A DNA stretch of 64,000 nt from Lunularia cruciata (taxonomy: Eukaryota; Streptophyta; Marchantiopsida; Lunulariales; Lunulariaceae): the NCBI GenBank assembly GCA_948567375.1, contig OX419761.1:3226501-3290500 (forward strand), read 5' to 3'. This document shows positions 13,460 to 23,873 of the stretch, in pieces. How positions within the stretch are numbered: position 1 is the stretch's first letter; every line of letters starts with the position of its first letter. The position numbers were made by a program, and so were the translations under genes. The notes under the pieces were generated by a model, which was not told the origin of the DNA, searched no databases, and saw only the letters and a list, made by a program, of their open reading frames with translations.

Positions 13460-14860
13460 TTGAGAAGGAGGTCTTGGACTTGTTTGGGACTCACAATTAC
13501 ATCAATTGGTACAACCAAACACCAATGCAAGGGAGTGGGTGATGGTTGTACCAATATGGGTATTATTGTTGTTACAATAGTGTTAGAGGCATTTAGGTGT
13601 CAAGTGGTAGGTCAAACACTTTTACATGTAAGCTTGTGGTGTATGTTCTATAGCTATTTTGGTGGAGATGCTACTATGTTTGTCATGCGTATGTACATTG
13701 CTACACAACATACATCTCTCACAACATCACACACTATAGAAGCACAACTCACACATGAGTCATACATGGACTCTAAAGTGCCACAATAATCAGTTTGGTT
13801 ACACAACTCAAATCACACTCAATCAAATCAGTACTTGATCTATCACTCAATGATCTATCAACAATTGGGCACTAATTACAATCAAGACACACCCACTCTA
13901 GCTTAGAGACTTCAGGTGACACTCATTGGCTTTCTGTCCACTATAACCAAGAACTCAAAGGCTCAACAATAGAGAAGTAAGCTCTCTAGAGTTGCACTCC
14001 TAGGGTATACTCCTGATTTCAACCTAGGTCTCATACTAACGGTCCTGTTGATGGCACACCCAATAGTGAAAATGGTGCAAGTGATGGTGTGCCCCATCAT
14101 GTAGTTAGTATCCAAAACATGAATCTGACCGATAGAAAGTAGTCTTTGAGTAACTGCCAAAATACCTCTAACTACTATCATTGCTACTCCAATGTCCAAG
14201 CAATCTAAATACAAAGCTAGAAATAGCATGACAACTGTTGTGCATATATACATCACTACACAACATTCATTGTTGTCAACATCACACACTATAGAAGCAC
14301 AACTCACACATAAGTCATACATGGACTCTTGCTACAATTGCCCTCCTAGCTAGCAAATATGTCCCTCTAATTCTAGATAGCCATCTACTCCAAGTATATG
14401 GTATACCCTATGGTGGGCAAATGATTAGGAGGCAGGGTGCTATTGAGCCCCATCATTAGTCCCCTATCAAAAATCTATACCATATAAAGGATGAACTAGC
14501 TATAGGTCAAGTACATCTAGGACATAACCATTGTCCTTGAGGAACCACCAAGAAGGAAGGAGTCATACATGCCATATGTCATCCTCTCAAATAACTATCA
14601 TACACTAACATCATATCAACTCCACCAAAAGAGCTGCATAACATACACCTCAAGCCTACATGTACAAGTGCCAAGCTTGGGTCCATAATACCATCAATGT
14701 TTGGGAGGTGGCATGGCGCATAATTGCACACATGATCCTCCCAAACAACACCATCACATCCTTCTAACACAAGGACTCTAGATGGCAAAGCCTTACACAC
14801 TCTCAAGATAGTGCGGCTCATCAAACATCAAGTGTCATTGGTGTTGTTTATTGTAGATAT
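13460..14860. repeat. Family D LTR-like block with inverted and direct repeats
   Basis: Three relations are visible. First, 13790-14160 reads, on the minus strand, like the LTR segment at 8590-8990. Second, about 13690-13775 and 14240-14330 are direct repeats sharing CACACTATAGAAGCACAACT and a GTCATACATGGACTC end. Third, about 13550-13690 (plus) and 14600-14760 (minus) are similar arms sharing ACATGTA(A/G)GCTTG(T/A)GGTGTATGTT and TTTTGGTGGAG. The simplest reading is a minus-strand 3' LTR with internal duplication, following the integrase at 14861-15301. The block is too decayed to place its ends. Confidence 0.45.
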
Positions 14861-15301
14861 ACATAGTCACTTGGATAAAATTGATATGTTGTAGGTCTAT
14901 AAGCTCCTCCTCAAATAGTAGCATAACGTAAGGTATCCCTATGCTGACCAATCACCGAGTTCTCAAAGGCCATCGGCATCACTCTCCAAAAGATCTCTAC
15001 CGGTTTGAGAATATGCACTCACCCATACATCTGGATCATCCAAGTCTAAGACTATAGTAGCATCTCAACGAATGGCCGTAGGTAAATTTAGATCTTGTCC
15101 ATAGAGTAGAAAATAAGGAGAGAAGGATACTAAAGAGGCTTACTGGCTGAACCGATAGCCCATAGCCAACCAAGGTAACTAGAGATCCCAATCTCCCATG
15201 TGGCCTCTCTGCAAACCATACTTCTACAATCCTCTCTTCATTGTCTGAACCACTCTCTTTGCTAAGCCATCTGCCTCATGGATGATCTCGGGAGGTAGTA
15301 T
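14861..15301 (-). pseudogene. Gypsy integrase C-terminal part, broken (family D)
   Basis: The minus-strand translation from 15280 downward gives an integrase stretch after the catalytic Glu region. It reads in order HEADGLAKRVVQTMKRGL, GHMGDWDL, LPWLAMGYRFS, SFSPYFLLYG and NLPTAIR, interrupted by four or five stop codons. This is the usual gypsy pattern (an E-containing helix, then the LP-x-x-xxAYN/AMGYR and SP(Y/F)FL(L/V)YG blocks). The N-terminal zinc finger and first two catalytic Asp residues should lie to the right of 15301, where an A-family LTR now starts, so element A1 appears to have inserted here. Confidence 0.7.
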
Positions 15302-15992
15302 TGTAACACCCATTTGTGCATGTGTGTGGTATTGTGATATTTAGCTTGGTATTACAAGTATTTAAGATATATTATTTATATAGAGATAAAGGATGGTTCT
15401 ATATTAGTCATGGTCAGCTAAAGTTAGTCATAGCTAAGATAGAGGGGACCTTACTTTAGAGGAAATAGAAAAGATGAGCACCACTATTTTGGATTTTAGT
15501 ATGTTGAATTGGTATTATTCCTAGGTGTTTGGCTTTGAGGAAAGAGTTGAGAACTCTTGAGCCCGCAAGCATTTTTGTTTTGGATTCTTCTTTAGTCCAA
15601 GGATTGCCATGTGAAGGAATCCTTGACTTATTGGTTGGGTCAAGATAAGACCACATGCTTAGGGGAATATGCCCATGTGAATGGATATTCCTTTCTACTT
15701 TTTGACTTTACTTGACTTTTAGTCTAATAACTTGAGTTGCTATGGTAATTAGTAACTTTGGTACGTAATTATTTCACTAGTATATAAACAAGGGGTGAGG
15801 ATGTACTCATGATCCTTTCATTTGTAACTATCTCTCTCTCATTGAGTTCTCTAGTGAGCAATGTCTTGAGTCTTGGAGTGTTAGCCTTGGAGAACTATGA
15901 TAGAGTTGGGGTTCCTTACCTTCTTAGTCCATGGTGCGCTACCATAATTGCCATCAAAGGTTCATTTTGAGTGAGAGACAGGCCGGTTCACA
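15302..15992 (+). repeat. 5' LTR of element A1
   Basis: The 691 bp LTR starts TGTAACACCC and ends CCGGTTCACA. A TATA box (TATATAAA) lies at 15781-15788. By eye it differs from the LTR at 19847-20537 at about 23 positions. The 5 bases before it (AGTAT) are not repeated after any A-family LTR in the window. Confidence 0.92.
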
Positions 15993-15996
15993 TTTT

Positions 15997-16015
15997 TGGT
16001 TCTGTTGCCGGGACC
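15997..16015 (+). other. Primer-binding site, tRNA-Asp type
   Basis: TGGTTCTGTTGCCGGGACC lies 4 bases after the LTR. It resembles the complement of a plant tRNA-Asp 3' end (TGGCGCCGTTGCCGGGGATC), as used by Athila-type gypsy elements. The match is imperfect in both A copies, so the tRNA assignment is a family-based inference. Confidence 0.65.
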
Positions 16016-16854
16016 TCTCTAGAAGGCAAGATAATATTCCGGGTCCAATTCTACATTAGGCAAAAGGAGGCTATGAGAGCTCACTCGGAGAGAACATTAG
16101 GAGAGAAGAGGGCTGAACTTATGTTAGAGAACCAAGATCTATTTGTATACCCTGTAGTTCATTATGATGTCTTTGAGGTGATTTTATACATCTTGTATAC
16201 ATGAGAGAAATTGGAGAGATTGTGTGAGGTGGATTGCAGATCTTGGGGATTAAGGTGATTTTGGGCAAAATCTCAAGTTTGAGATCTAGACTTGAAATTT
16301 CTACACATGATAGCTATCTTTCAGTTAGCACACTTGAAATTATTGTGAGAGCTAATATGCGCATTGGGCTAGAAATTTTGAAAGTTGATAGGGTAAAGTG
16401 CTCCCGCAATTGCATGCTCTCTAGAAAATTGTACAAAGTCTGCCATTTGTTCAATTTTCAGTGCATTTTCAAAATTCAGTGCATTTCATCCTACCTGCTG
16501 TCACAAAAATTAGAGAGAGATTGTTCTTGCGCAAGGAGTTATGAGTTTTTGAAGTGAGTGGGATGGTTTTTAGACCAAATCTGAAATATGTATGCTGAAT
16601 AGAAAAGTGCCTAGGCCAGATGGCTTAATGAAAAGATCTGAAATTTTGCAGAGAGGGATGCTCTAGAGTTGTGATCAAGTGTAAAAAATTTCAAAGGACT
16701 GTGACATACTGGTTGGGAGATTTGAGTGACATTGTGAGGAAGGGTCAATTCTGCAGAGTGGAGATCTCATGCATGAGGAGTTTGAGATCAACAAAAAACA
16801 TGTTTGAGTGTTTAGATTCATCTTGGGAACATGGAGGATCATCAAGAGTGAAAA

Positions 16855-17304
16855 TTGAGATTATGCAAGGTTCCCCAAGAGTTTGAGGTGATTGTAAGGG
16901 TGGATTTGGGGAAAAGAGAGTTTACAATAGAATTTGAAGAGAGTGTTGAGAGGATCCAAAAACCTACACCACATGGAGGAAAGAGTGAGTCTAAGTACTT
17001 TTTGTGTGGAGAGAAGGGCCATAAGGCAAGTTCATATCCATTGACCTTTGAGAGCAAGATATTGAGGGAGAGGAGAGGCTTACTTGACTTGGGTTTGCAT
17101 GTTAGACCTTCTTCACCAAGATTGGGAGGGAGAAGATCTAAGACCAAGGAGTTGTGTGAGGTTTGTGGAGTTGAAGGACTTCCAAAAGGACATGAGTGTA
17201 GTGGAGTAAAATCACTTTTGGAGATGTTGGTGAAGGATCTTGGAGAGAGTCTTAGTACAGCTACAGAAATACTATCACCTTCATCAGCTAGTTCTCAAGA
17301 TTAG
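16855..17304 (+). CDS. Extra 5' ORF of element A1, possible zinc-binding protein
   Basis: This 149-codon frame sits between the 5' LTR and gag. An almost identical 149-codon frame occupies the same place in A2 (21419-21868), so it is a conserved part of the family. Near residues 45-60 it has a zinc-knuckle-like YFLCGEKGHKASSYP in which the first and last cysteines are tyrosine in both copies. Near residues 100-115 it has CEVCGVEGLPKGHEC, a C-x2-C-x8-H-x-C arrangement that could bind metal. The C terminus is Ser/Thr-rich. I do not recognise the protein. An overlapping frame (16671-16886) may be its upstream part after a frameshift. A nucleic-acid-binding role is inference only. Confidence 0.55.
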   Translation: MRLCKVPQEFEVIVRVDLGKREFTIEFEESVERIQKPTPHGGKSESKYFLCGEKGHKASSYPLTFESKILRERRGLLDLGLHVRPSSPRLGGRRSKTKELCEVCGVEGLPKGHECSGVKSLLEMLVKDLGESLSTATEILSPSSASSQD

Positions 17305-17544
17305 TGATGGAGATAATCTTTCAACTTATGGATAAACTATCTATGAGAGTTTGATTATTATGCACTCTAGGATTTGATGTTGCTATAGAAATCTTGGAGC
17401 AACCTGAAGCTTTTGTGTTCCCTAAAGTGGATTATTCTCAAATGGTGTTAGTCATGTATATACTCTATTAGTTATAGAGTGAGAGAAAAGAAAAGAGAAA
17501 AAGAAAAAAAAATTGAGAGAAAAGAAAGATAGTGAGGGGTTAAG

Positions 17545-18006
17545 ATGTGGAAACTTTGGGTTTTCTTTGGCAATGATGGAGAAGATATGGAGGCCTTTGT
17601 GAGAGAATTCAAGAGAGCTTGCATAGAAAATAATGAGAGGAGGAAGAATGAGTGGGACTCATTATTACCAAATTTCTTTGAGGATGTAGCACTTACATGG
17701 TATGAGTCCAAATACCAAAAGAGAGACAAGAGAGATGGGGAAGAAGAGTCTTGGGAGACTTTGACTTCAACACTCATTGATAACTTTCTTCCCAATGAGA
17801 GTTATGAGAGATTGATGAGCGAGGTTACCTTTCTCAAACAAGGAGATGGAGAGAAAGTGAGAGTCTATGTGGAAAGAGTGGAAAAGTTAGAGTCTAGATT
17901 TTGCATACTGTTTAGGAAGGGTGGGGATGATGTGGAGACTACTATGATTGGCAATAGGGTCCATGCTCACCAAGAATTTTGTGGGGGGATTGAAACCAAA
18001 AATTAG
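17545..18006 (+). pseudogene. Gag, element A1 (C-terminally deleted)
   Basis: This frame matches the first half of gag in A2 (22105 onward). It contains the retrotransposon gag core with ALTWYESK and VRVYVERVEKLESRF. Gag forms the particle that packages the element RNA. Near 17950 the frame shifts, and the sequence then jumps (about 18045) to the linker before reverse transcriptase. The nucleocapsid zinc knuckle and protease present in A2 are therefore missing. An AG-rich, purine-heavy leader (17470-17530) precedes it, as in A2. Confidence 0.8.
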
Positions 18007-18020
18007 AAGTAAGGTGAGAT

Positions 18021-18941
18021 ATGAGAAACCTTCCAAAGCATTCAGGTGTGGACACAAGCATGGAGGAGGAGACTTTCACGGAGGAGGATGAATCTGAATA
18101 TGATTTAGATGTGTATCGCTTGTGTGCTATGGATTTTGCACCTAAGCCAGAGGTTTTGAAGGACCTAGATAAATCACCATTGACACTTGAGGAGGTAGAG
18201 AGAAGGTTAGCTACCCTCAAGTATGGCCCAAATGTTACCAAGGAGGAGAAGGTGAGATTTGAGGAGATTTTCCGCAAGTTCATCCATGTTTTTGCTTTCA
18301 ATTACAAGGATTTGAAGGAAGTCACCTTGGAGGAGCACAAGATAGAGGTGGAGTCACATGCAAGACCAATCTACCAAGAGCAACATTACATTAGCCCACC
18401 AATATCTTTGGTTGTGAAGGAGGAGATTGATAAGCTCAAGGAGGCTGGATTTATCTTTGAGATGGAGAATTCACAATTGGTGTCTCCAATTGTCATTGTG
18501 AAGAAAAAGAATGGCAAGCTTTGGGTATGTGTGGATTACAAGAAGCTCACTGCTGTTACCAAGAAGAACTACTACCCATTACCATTCATTCATGAGATCT
18601 TGGAGGAGGTTGCATGTCATGAGAGATATAGTTTTGGAGATGGTTATAGTGGATATAACCAAATCAAGATTGCACTAGAGCATCAACAACTCACCACAGT
18701 CACCACACCTTGGAGAACTTACGCTTTCAAGGTCATGCCTTTTGGGCTTTGCAATGCTCCAACCACATTCCAACGGTTCAGGAACAAGGTATTTAAACCT
18801 TTCATTGGGAAATTTGTGAGAGACTTCATTGATGACTTTTGTGTCTATGGGAGCAATGAGGAGCACTTTGAGCACCTAATCAAGGTCTTGCAATGGTTGG
18901 ATGAGGCAAATGCATCACTCAACCCAAACTTGTATATCTAG
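18021..18941 (+). pseudogene. Reverse transcriptase, N-terminal part, element A1 (truncated)
   Basis: An acidic linker is followed by the reverse transcriptase. Motifs in order are VSPIVIVKKKNGKLWVCVDYKKL (fingers and palm), PLPFIHEILEEVA, PFGLCNAPTTFQ, and FIDDFCVYG with the catalytic Asp pair. The open frame runs 306 codons without a stop, which is longer than in A2, where a stop interrupts it. It then ends at the junction with unrelated minus-strand DNA, before the RT thumb, RNase H and integrase. In the family RT copies the genomic RNA; this copy cannot do so. Confidence 0.88.
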
Positions 18942-19846
18942 AAATGCCTCCACATACTCTTGTACGCTATTCTTCTATCTCAATCCCCATAGTCGAGTTT
19001 GAGCCATCTGCACAGAATCCACCAATTGGAAATTCTTTAGCAATCCTTCTTGCATTGCTGTCCATATGACCTCCCTTCTCTCTACCAACATGGATCGTTC
19101 CTAAGCATCATACCATGTGAGAGCTTTATTGGTCAAGTATCCATATGCAAACACGCATGCAACATGCTCTATGATCTCTGTTGAGAACAATCAAAAATAT
19201 AGATTTACTCTCGAGATCCAATTTTCCACTACTCTCATCGTACGTTGCCCCTTGTAAGGCTTGATGTTGTAGGTTTTCTTCATCTGGAGTAGCAAGGTGG
19301 CTTCATTGTTGATAGGGTTCGTAGGCACGGGTGCCTCTCCAAGTACTTCAGTCACAGGTATTGGGTTTTGAGATGGCTCTTCTTCTTGCATGGCTTGATC
19401 GTTCTTGAAGATCTGCACTTGACTTTGTAATGTCTCCATGGTCATCTTAATCTCTTGAAATTCATTCAACATCCCTTGCATTCCTTGCACCAACTCTTCC
19501 AATTGCGGATCCATGGTTCTTGCAACACTCAATTGCTAATATCTACTTCAATATAGAGTCAATATAATCACTCTAGAAGGCACACAAACTATCGGAACTA
19601 CCATTGGGACCTCAGAAGCTATCACTTGTTGATAATACTCCTCACCAAAATTCCTGACCATAAAATCTCTAAACATCACTTTTGGTCTCACTACATAACG
19701 GATTTCTACTTGGGTGTTCAAAGGGAGAGGATTTGGGACATTCATATCCATTTTATCATAATAGAATGTAGATTGTCAAATCCCACTCTTTGTCATATAT
19801 CACCACAGGTAGAATCACCAGGTTTGATGAGTTGATCACTCTGTCC
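18942..19846 (-). pseudogene. Chromovirus B gag region, isolated fragment
   Basis: On the minus strand this matches the gag region of the plus-strand B copy at about 61925-62850. Frames at 19548-19751 (VEIRYVVRPKVMFRDF) and 19191-19532 (MDPQLEELVQGMQGMLNEF, then IKPYKGQ) have counterparts at 62060-62220 and 62267-62560. A further decayed part reaches 18946, equivalent to QVYVEAFLDLQ. Both edges are abrupt: A1 RT on the left and the A2 5' LTR on the right. It is a stranded piece of another element left by nested insertion and rearrangement. Confidence 0.82.
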
Positions 19847-20537
19847 TGTAACACTCATTTGTGCATGTGTATGGTATTGTGATATTTAGCTTGGTATTAC
19901 AAGTACTTAAGAGATATTATTTATATAGAGATAAAGGATGGTTCTATATTAGTCATGGTCAGCTAAAGTTAGTCATAGCTAAGATAGAGGGGACCTTACT
20001 TTAGAGGAAGTAGAAAAGATGAGCACCACTATTTTGGATTTTAGTGTGTTGACTTGGTATTATTCTTAGGTGTTTGGCTTTGAGGAAAGAGTTGAGAACT
20101 CTTGGGCCCGCAAGCGTTTTTGTTTTGGATTCTTCTTTAGTCCAAGGATTGCCATGTGAAGGAATCCTTGACTTAGTGGTTGGGTCAAGATAAGACCACA
20201 TACTTAGGGGAATATGCCTATGTGAATGGATATTCCTTTCTACTTTTTGATTTTACTTGACTTTTAGTCTAGTAACTTGAGTTGCTATGGTAATTAGTAA
20301 CTTTGGTACGTAATTATTTCACTAGTATATAAACAAGGGGTGAGGAGGTACTCATGATCCTTTCATTTGTAACTATCTCTCTCTCATTGAGTTCTCTAGT
20401 GAGCAATGTCTTGAGTCTTGGAGTGTTAGCCTTGGAGGAGTATGATGGAGTTGGGGTTCCTTGACTTCTTAGTCCATGGTGCGCTACCATAATAGCCATC
20501 AAAGGTTCATCTTGAGTGAGAGACAGGCCGGTTCACA
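19847..20537 (+). repeat. 5' LTR of element A2
   Basis: The 691 bp LTR starts TGTAACACTC and ends CGGTTCACA. A TATA box (TATATAAA) lies at 20326-20333. A CT-rich initiator-like stretch follows about 50 bases downstream. Confidence 0.93.
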
Positions 20538-20541
20538 TTTT

Positions 20542-20560
20542 TGGTTCCGTTGCTGGGATC
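20542..20560 (+). other. Primer-binding site, tRNA-Asp type, element A2
   Basis: TGGTTCCGTTGCTGGGATC begins 4 bases after the LTR, at the same spacing as in A1. It is closer to the plant tRNA-Asp 3' end at some positions and further at others. Confidence 0.65.
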
Positions 20561-21418
20561 TCTCTAGAAGGCAAGATAATGTTCTGCGTACAATTCTACA
20601 TTAGGCAGAAGGAGGCTATGAGAGCTCACTTGGAGAGAACATTAGGAGAGGAGAAGGCTGAACTTATGTTAGAGAACCAAGATCCATTTTTATACCCTGT
20701 AGTTCATTATGATGTCTTTGAGGTGATTTTTTACATCTTGTACACATGAGAGGAATTGGAGAGATTGTGTGAGGTGGATTGTAGATTTTGGGATTAAGGT
20801 GATTTTGGGCAAAATCTCTAGTTTGAGATCTAGATTTGAAATTTCTACACATGATAGCTTGGGTAATCTTTCAGTTAGCAGACTTGAAATTATTGTGAGA
20901 GCTAATATGCGCACTGGGCTAGAAATTTTGAAAGTTGATAGGGTAAAGTGCTCTCGCAACTACATGCTCTCTAGAAATTGTACATAGTCTACCATTTCTT
21001 CAAATTTCAGTGAATTGTCCTGAAAATTTTAAAGCAAATTCAGTGCATTGTATCCTACCTGCTGCCACAAAAATTAGAGAGAGATCATTCTTGTGCAAGG
21101 AGTTATGAGTTTTTGAATTGAGGGGTGTGGTTTTTAGACCAAATCTGAAATATGTGTGATGAATAGAAATGTGTCTAGGCCAAATGGCTTGATGAAAAGA
21201 TCTGAAATTTTGCCAGGAGAGATGCTCTAGAGTTGTGATCAAGTGTGAATAATTTCAAAGGACTGTGACATACTGGTTGGGAGATTTGAGTGACATTGTG
21301 AGGAAGGGTCAATTCTGCAGAGTGGAGATCTCATGCATGAGGAGTTTGAGATCAACAAAAAGCATGTTTGAGTGTTTAGATTCATCTTGGGAACATGGAG
21401 GGTCATCAAGAGTGAAAA

Positions 21419-21868
21419 TTGAGATTATGCAAGGTTCCCCAAGAGTTTGAGGTGATTGTAAGGGTGGATTTGAGGAAAAAAGAGTTTACAATAGAATTTG
21501 AAGAGAGTGTTGAGAGGATCCAAAAACCTACACCACTTGGAAGAAAGAGTGAGTCTAAGTACTTTTTGTGTGGAGAGAAGGGACATAAGGCAAGTTCATA
21601 TCCATTGACCTTTGAGAGCAAGAGATTGAGGGAAAGGAGAGGCTTACTTGACTTGGATTTGCATGTTAGACCTTCTTCACCAAGATTGGGAGGGAGAAGA
21701 TCTAAGACCAAGGAGTTGTGTGAGGTTTGTGGAGTTGAAGGACTTCCAAAAGGACATGAGTGTAGTGGAGTAAAATCACTTTTGGAGATGTTGGTGAAGG
21801 ATCTTGGAGAGAGTCTTAGTACAGCTACAGAAATACTACCACCTTCATCAGCTAGTTCTCAAGATTAG
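21419..21868 (+). CDS. Extra 5' ORF of element A2, possible zinc-binding protein
   Basis: This is the counterpart of the A1 frame at 16855-17304: 149 codons with only a few substitutions and no indel or stop in either copy. It keeps the CEVCGVEGLPKGHEC motif and the tyrosine-substituted knuckle YFLCGEKGHKASSYP. It ends with the same LPPSSASSQD-type tail before a non-coding gap of about 240 bases leading to gag. Its preservation while pol has collected stops suggests selection in the ancestral family. Function is unknown. The first ATG may not be the true start, because an overlapping open frame lies upstream (21265-21450). Confidence 0.55.
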   Translation: MRLCKVPQEFEVIVRVDLRKKEFTIEFEESVERIQKPTPLGRKSESKYFLCGEKGHKASSYPLTFESKRLRERRGLLDLDLHVRPSSPRLGGRRSKTKELCEVCGVEGLPKGHECSGVKSLLEMLVKDLGESLSTATEILPPSSASSQD

Positions 21869-22104
21869 TGATGGAGATAATCTTTCAACTTATGGATAAA
21901 CTATCCATGAGGGTTTGATTAATATGCACTCTTGGATTTGATGTTGCTATAAAAATCTTAGAGTAACTTGAACCTTTTGTGTTCCCTAGAGTCTATTATT
22001 CTCAAATGGTGTTAGTCATGTATATACTCTATTAGTTATAGAGTGAGAGAAAAGAAAAGAGAAAAAGAAAAATTGAGAGAAGAGAAAGATAGTGAGAGGT
22101 TAAG

Positions 22105-23720
22105 ATGGGGAAACTTCCGGTTTTCTTTGGCAAGGATGGAGAAGATGTGGAGGCCTTTGTGAGAGACTTCAAGAGAGCTTGCATAGGAAAAAATGAGAGG
22201 AGGAAGAATGAGTGGGCCTCATTATTACCAGATTTCTTTGAGGATTCAGCACTTACATGGTATGAGTCCAAATACCAAAAGAGAGAAAGGAGAGATGGGG
22301 AAGAGGAGTCTTGGGAGACTTTGACTTCACACTCATTGAGAAATTTCTTCCTGATGAGAGTTATGAGAGATTGATGAGTGAGGTTACATTTCTCAAGCAA
22401 GGAGATGGAGAGAAAGTGAGAGTCTATGTGGAAAGAGTGGAAAAGTTAGAGTCCAGATTTCGCATAGTGTTGAGGAAGGGTGGGGATGATGTGGAGACTA
22501 CAATGATTGGTATAGGGGCCATGCTCACCAAGAATTTTGTGGGAGGGTTGAGACCACAAATTAGAAGCAAGGTGAGATATGAGAAACCTTCTTCCAAGGT
22601 TGAGACTATCAAGATCGCAATTCGTATGGAGGAGAGTTTGGAAGGGGATGAGAGTGATTTGGTGGTGAAGGAGGTTGTGCATCCTCCTCAAGGCTACAAG
22701 TATGGTGGAATTTTTGATACTTTGGTGACAATGGTTGGACCACAAGTAGTAGTTGCTCCAATTCTTGCACCTCCACCAAAGGATCCACTTCAAACCATCA
22801 CAGAACAACTTGCGGATCTCAAGATCAATGTGGTGCAACTATGGGAGAAGAGAGAGGTGGATCAGAATTTAGGAAGAGGGCCTAGGAGTTATGGAAACTA
22901 TCCATATAGAGGAGGTCAACCAACCAACAATTTCAATGAGAGAAATTGTTTTGGTTGTGGAGGAAGAGGCCATATCCAAAGGAATTGCCCAAATTCCACT
23001 TACTATGGGGGAAGGGGTTATGAGGGAGCCAATAGAGGGAAAGAGGGTGGTAGTGAAACCGAAGTGGCTCCTAATCCAAACAAAGGTAAGGGGATAGCAT
23101 CCATAGATGTGGTGGAGAGCAAGTATGAGAAGGGAGAGTGCTCAAACTCCAAGAGTCTTAATTTGGAGCTTTTGGCACAAGAGAAGAAGAGAGCTCGTTT
23201 TGCAGAGGATGTTCACTCTTCTCAAGGATTTACTCCAAGCAAGGATACTCCTTTGTCTACTAGGAGCACTCACACCTCAACACCATCAACAAAAAAGAGT
23301 CCAAGGAAGAAGTTGGGGATGGAGGATTTCTTGATTTCAAAGCAACAATGGAACTACAATGTGTTGGAGGATGTTGGTAGTCACAAGGCTAACATCACAG
23401 TAGACCAATTGATTGCTTTGAACCCTACCTTGAGAAAGGATCTTAGAGGTGGTTTGAGTTCTACAAGGAGCAAGAGGAAGAAGAAGGCAAAAGTTCCAGT
23501 ATCAATGGGGGTGGTGGATGCCAAGCCAGCACCATGGGAGGCTTGTGAATATACCTCCAAGATTGATGTGAGGGTGAATGGTCACAACATCAAGGATGCA
23601 TTGGTTGATGGAGGGTCAGTAGTAAATGCCATGTCAGAAAGGTTGATGAAGAAGTTGAGTATAATACCCTCAAGACCTTCAACATTTGTGGTGAGCATGG
23701 CAAACAAGCAACAAGTTTGA
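22105..23720 (+). pseudogene. Gag and protease, element A2 (one frameshift, then a stop)
   Basis: Gag starts at 22105 (MGKLPVFFGKDG). A frameshift near 22320 moves it into the 22311-23720 frame of 469 codons. Order within it: gag core (VRVYVERVEKLESRF); a proline-rich segment; the nucleocapsid zinc knuckle CFGCGGRGHIQRNC (about 22947-22990); a basic linker (KKSPRKKLG and SKRKKKAK); then the aspartic protease site ALVDGGSVVNAMS near 23600-23640. A stop at 23718 cuts the protease. The sequence continues in frame to LLLGRPWL, the usual protease end. Gag builds the particle and the protease cleaves the polyprotein. Confidence 0.88.
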
Positions 23721-23873
23721 CCAGTAGGGGTGATGGATAAAGTGGTAGTTTCAGTTATGGGAATTCAAAATCTCATGATTTTCCAAGTCTTGAAGGATTC
23801 AAGCTATGACTTACTTCTTGGGAGGCCATGGTTGAGAGCAGCACGCACAACTGAGAGATGACACAAAGGGTAC

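Larger units (their letters stand above)
15302..18941 (+). mobile_element. Element A1: truncated non-chromovirus Ty3/gypsy copy
   Basis: This is a second copy of the element at 19847-27671. It has a 5' LTR (15302-15992), primer site, extra 5' ORF, gag start and reverse transcriptase start, and then ends abruptly inside RT at about 18941, where minus-strand chromovirus B gag begins. Relative to A2 it also lacks about 1.4 kb (equivalent to A2 22600-23985): the gag C terminus, zinc knuckle and protease. The deletion joins gag to the pre-RT linker near 18045. No 3' LTR belongs to it in place, so it cannot be autonomous. Confidence 0.9.

Noticed and set aside
15456-15656. Antisense 66-codon frame, repeated at 20001-20201 and 27134-27322
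   Set aside because: It lies in the A-family LTR and recurs only because the LTR recurs. The third copy has lost its start to a one-base insertion, and there is no sign of selection on the frame.
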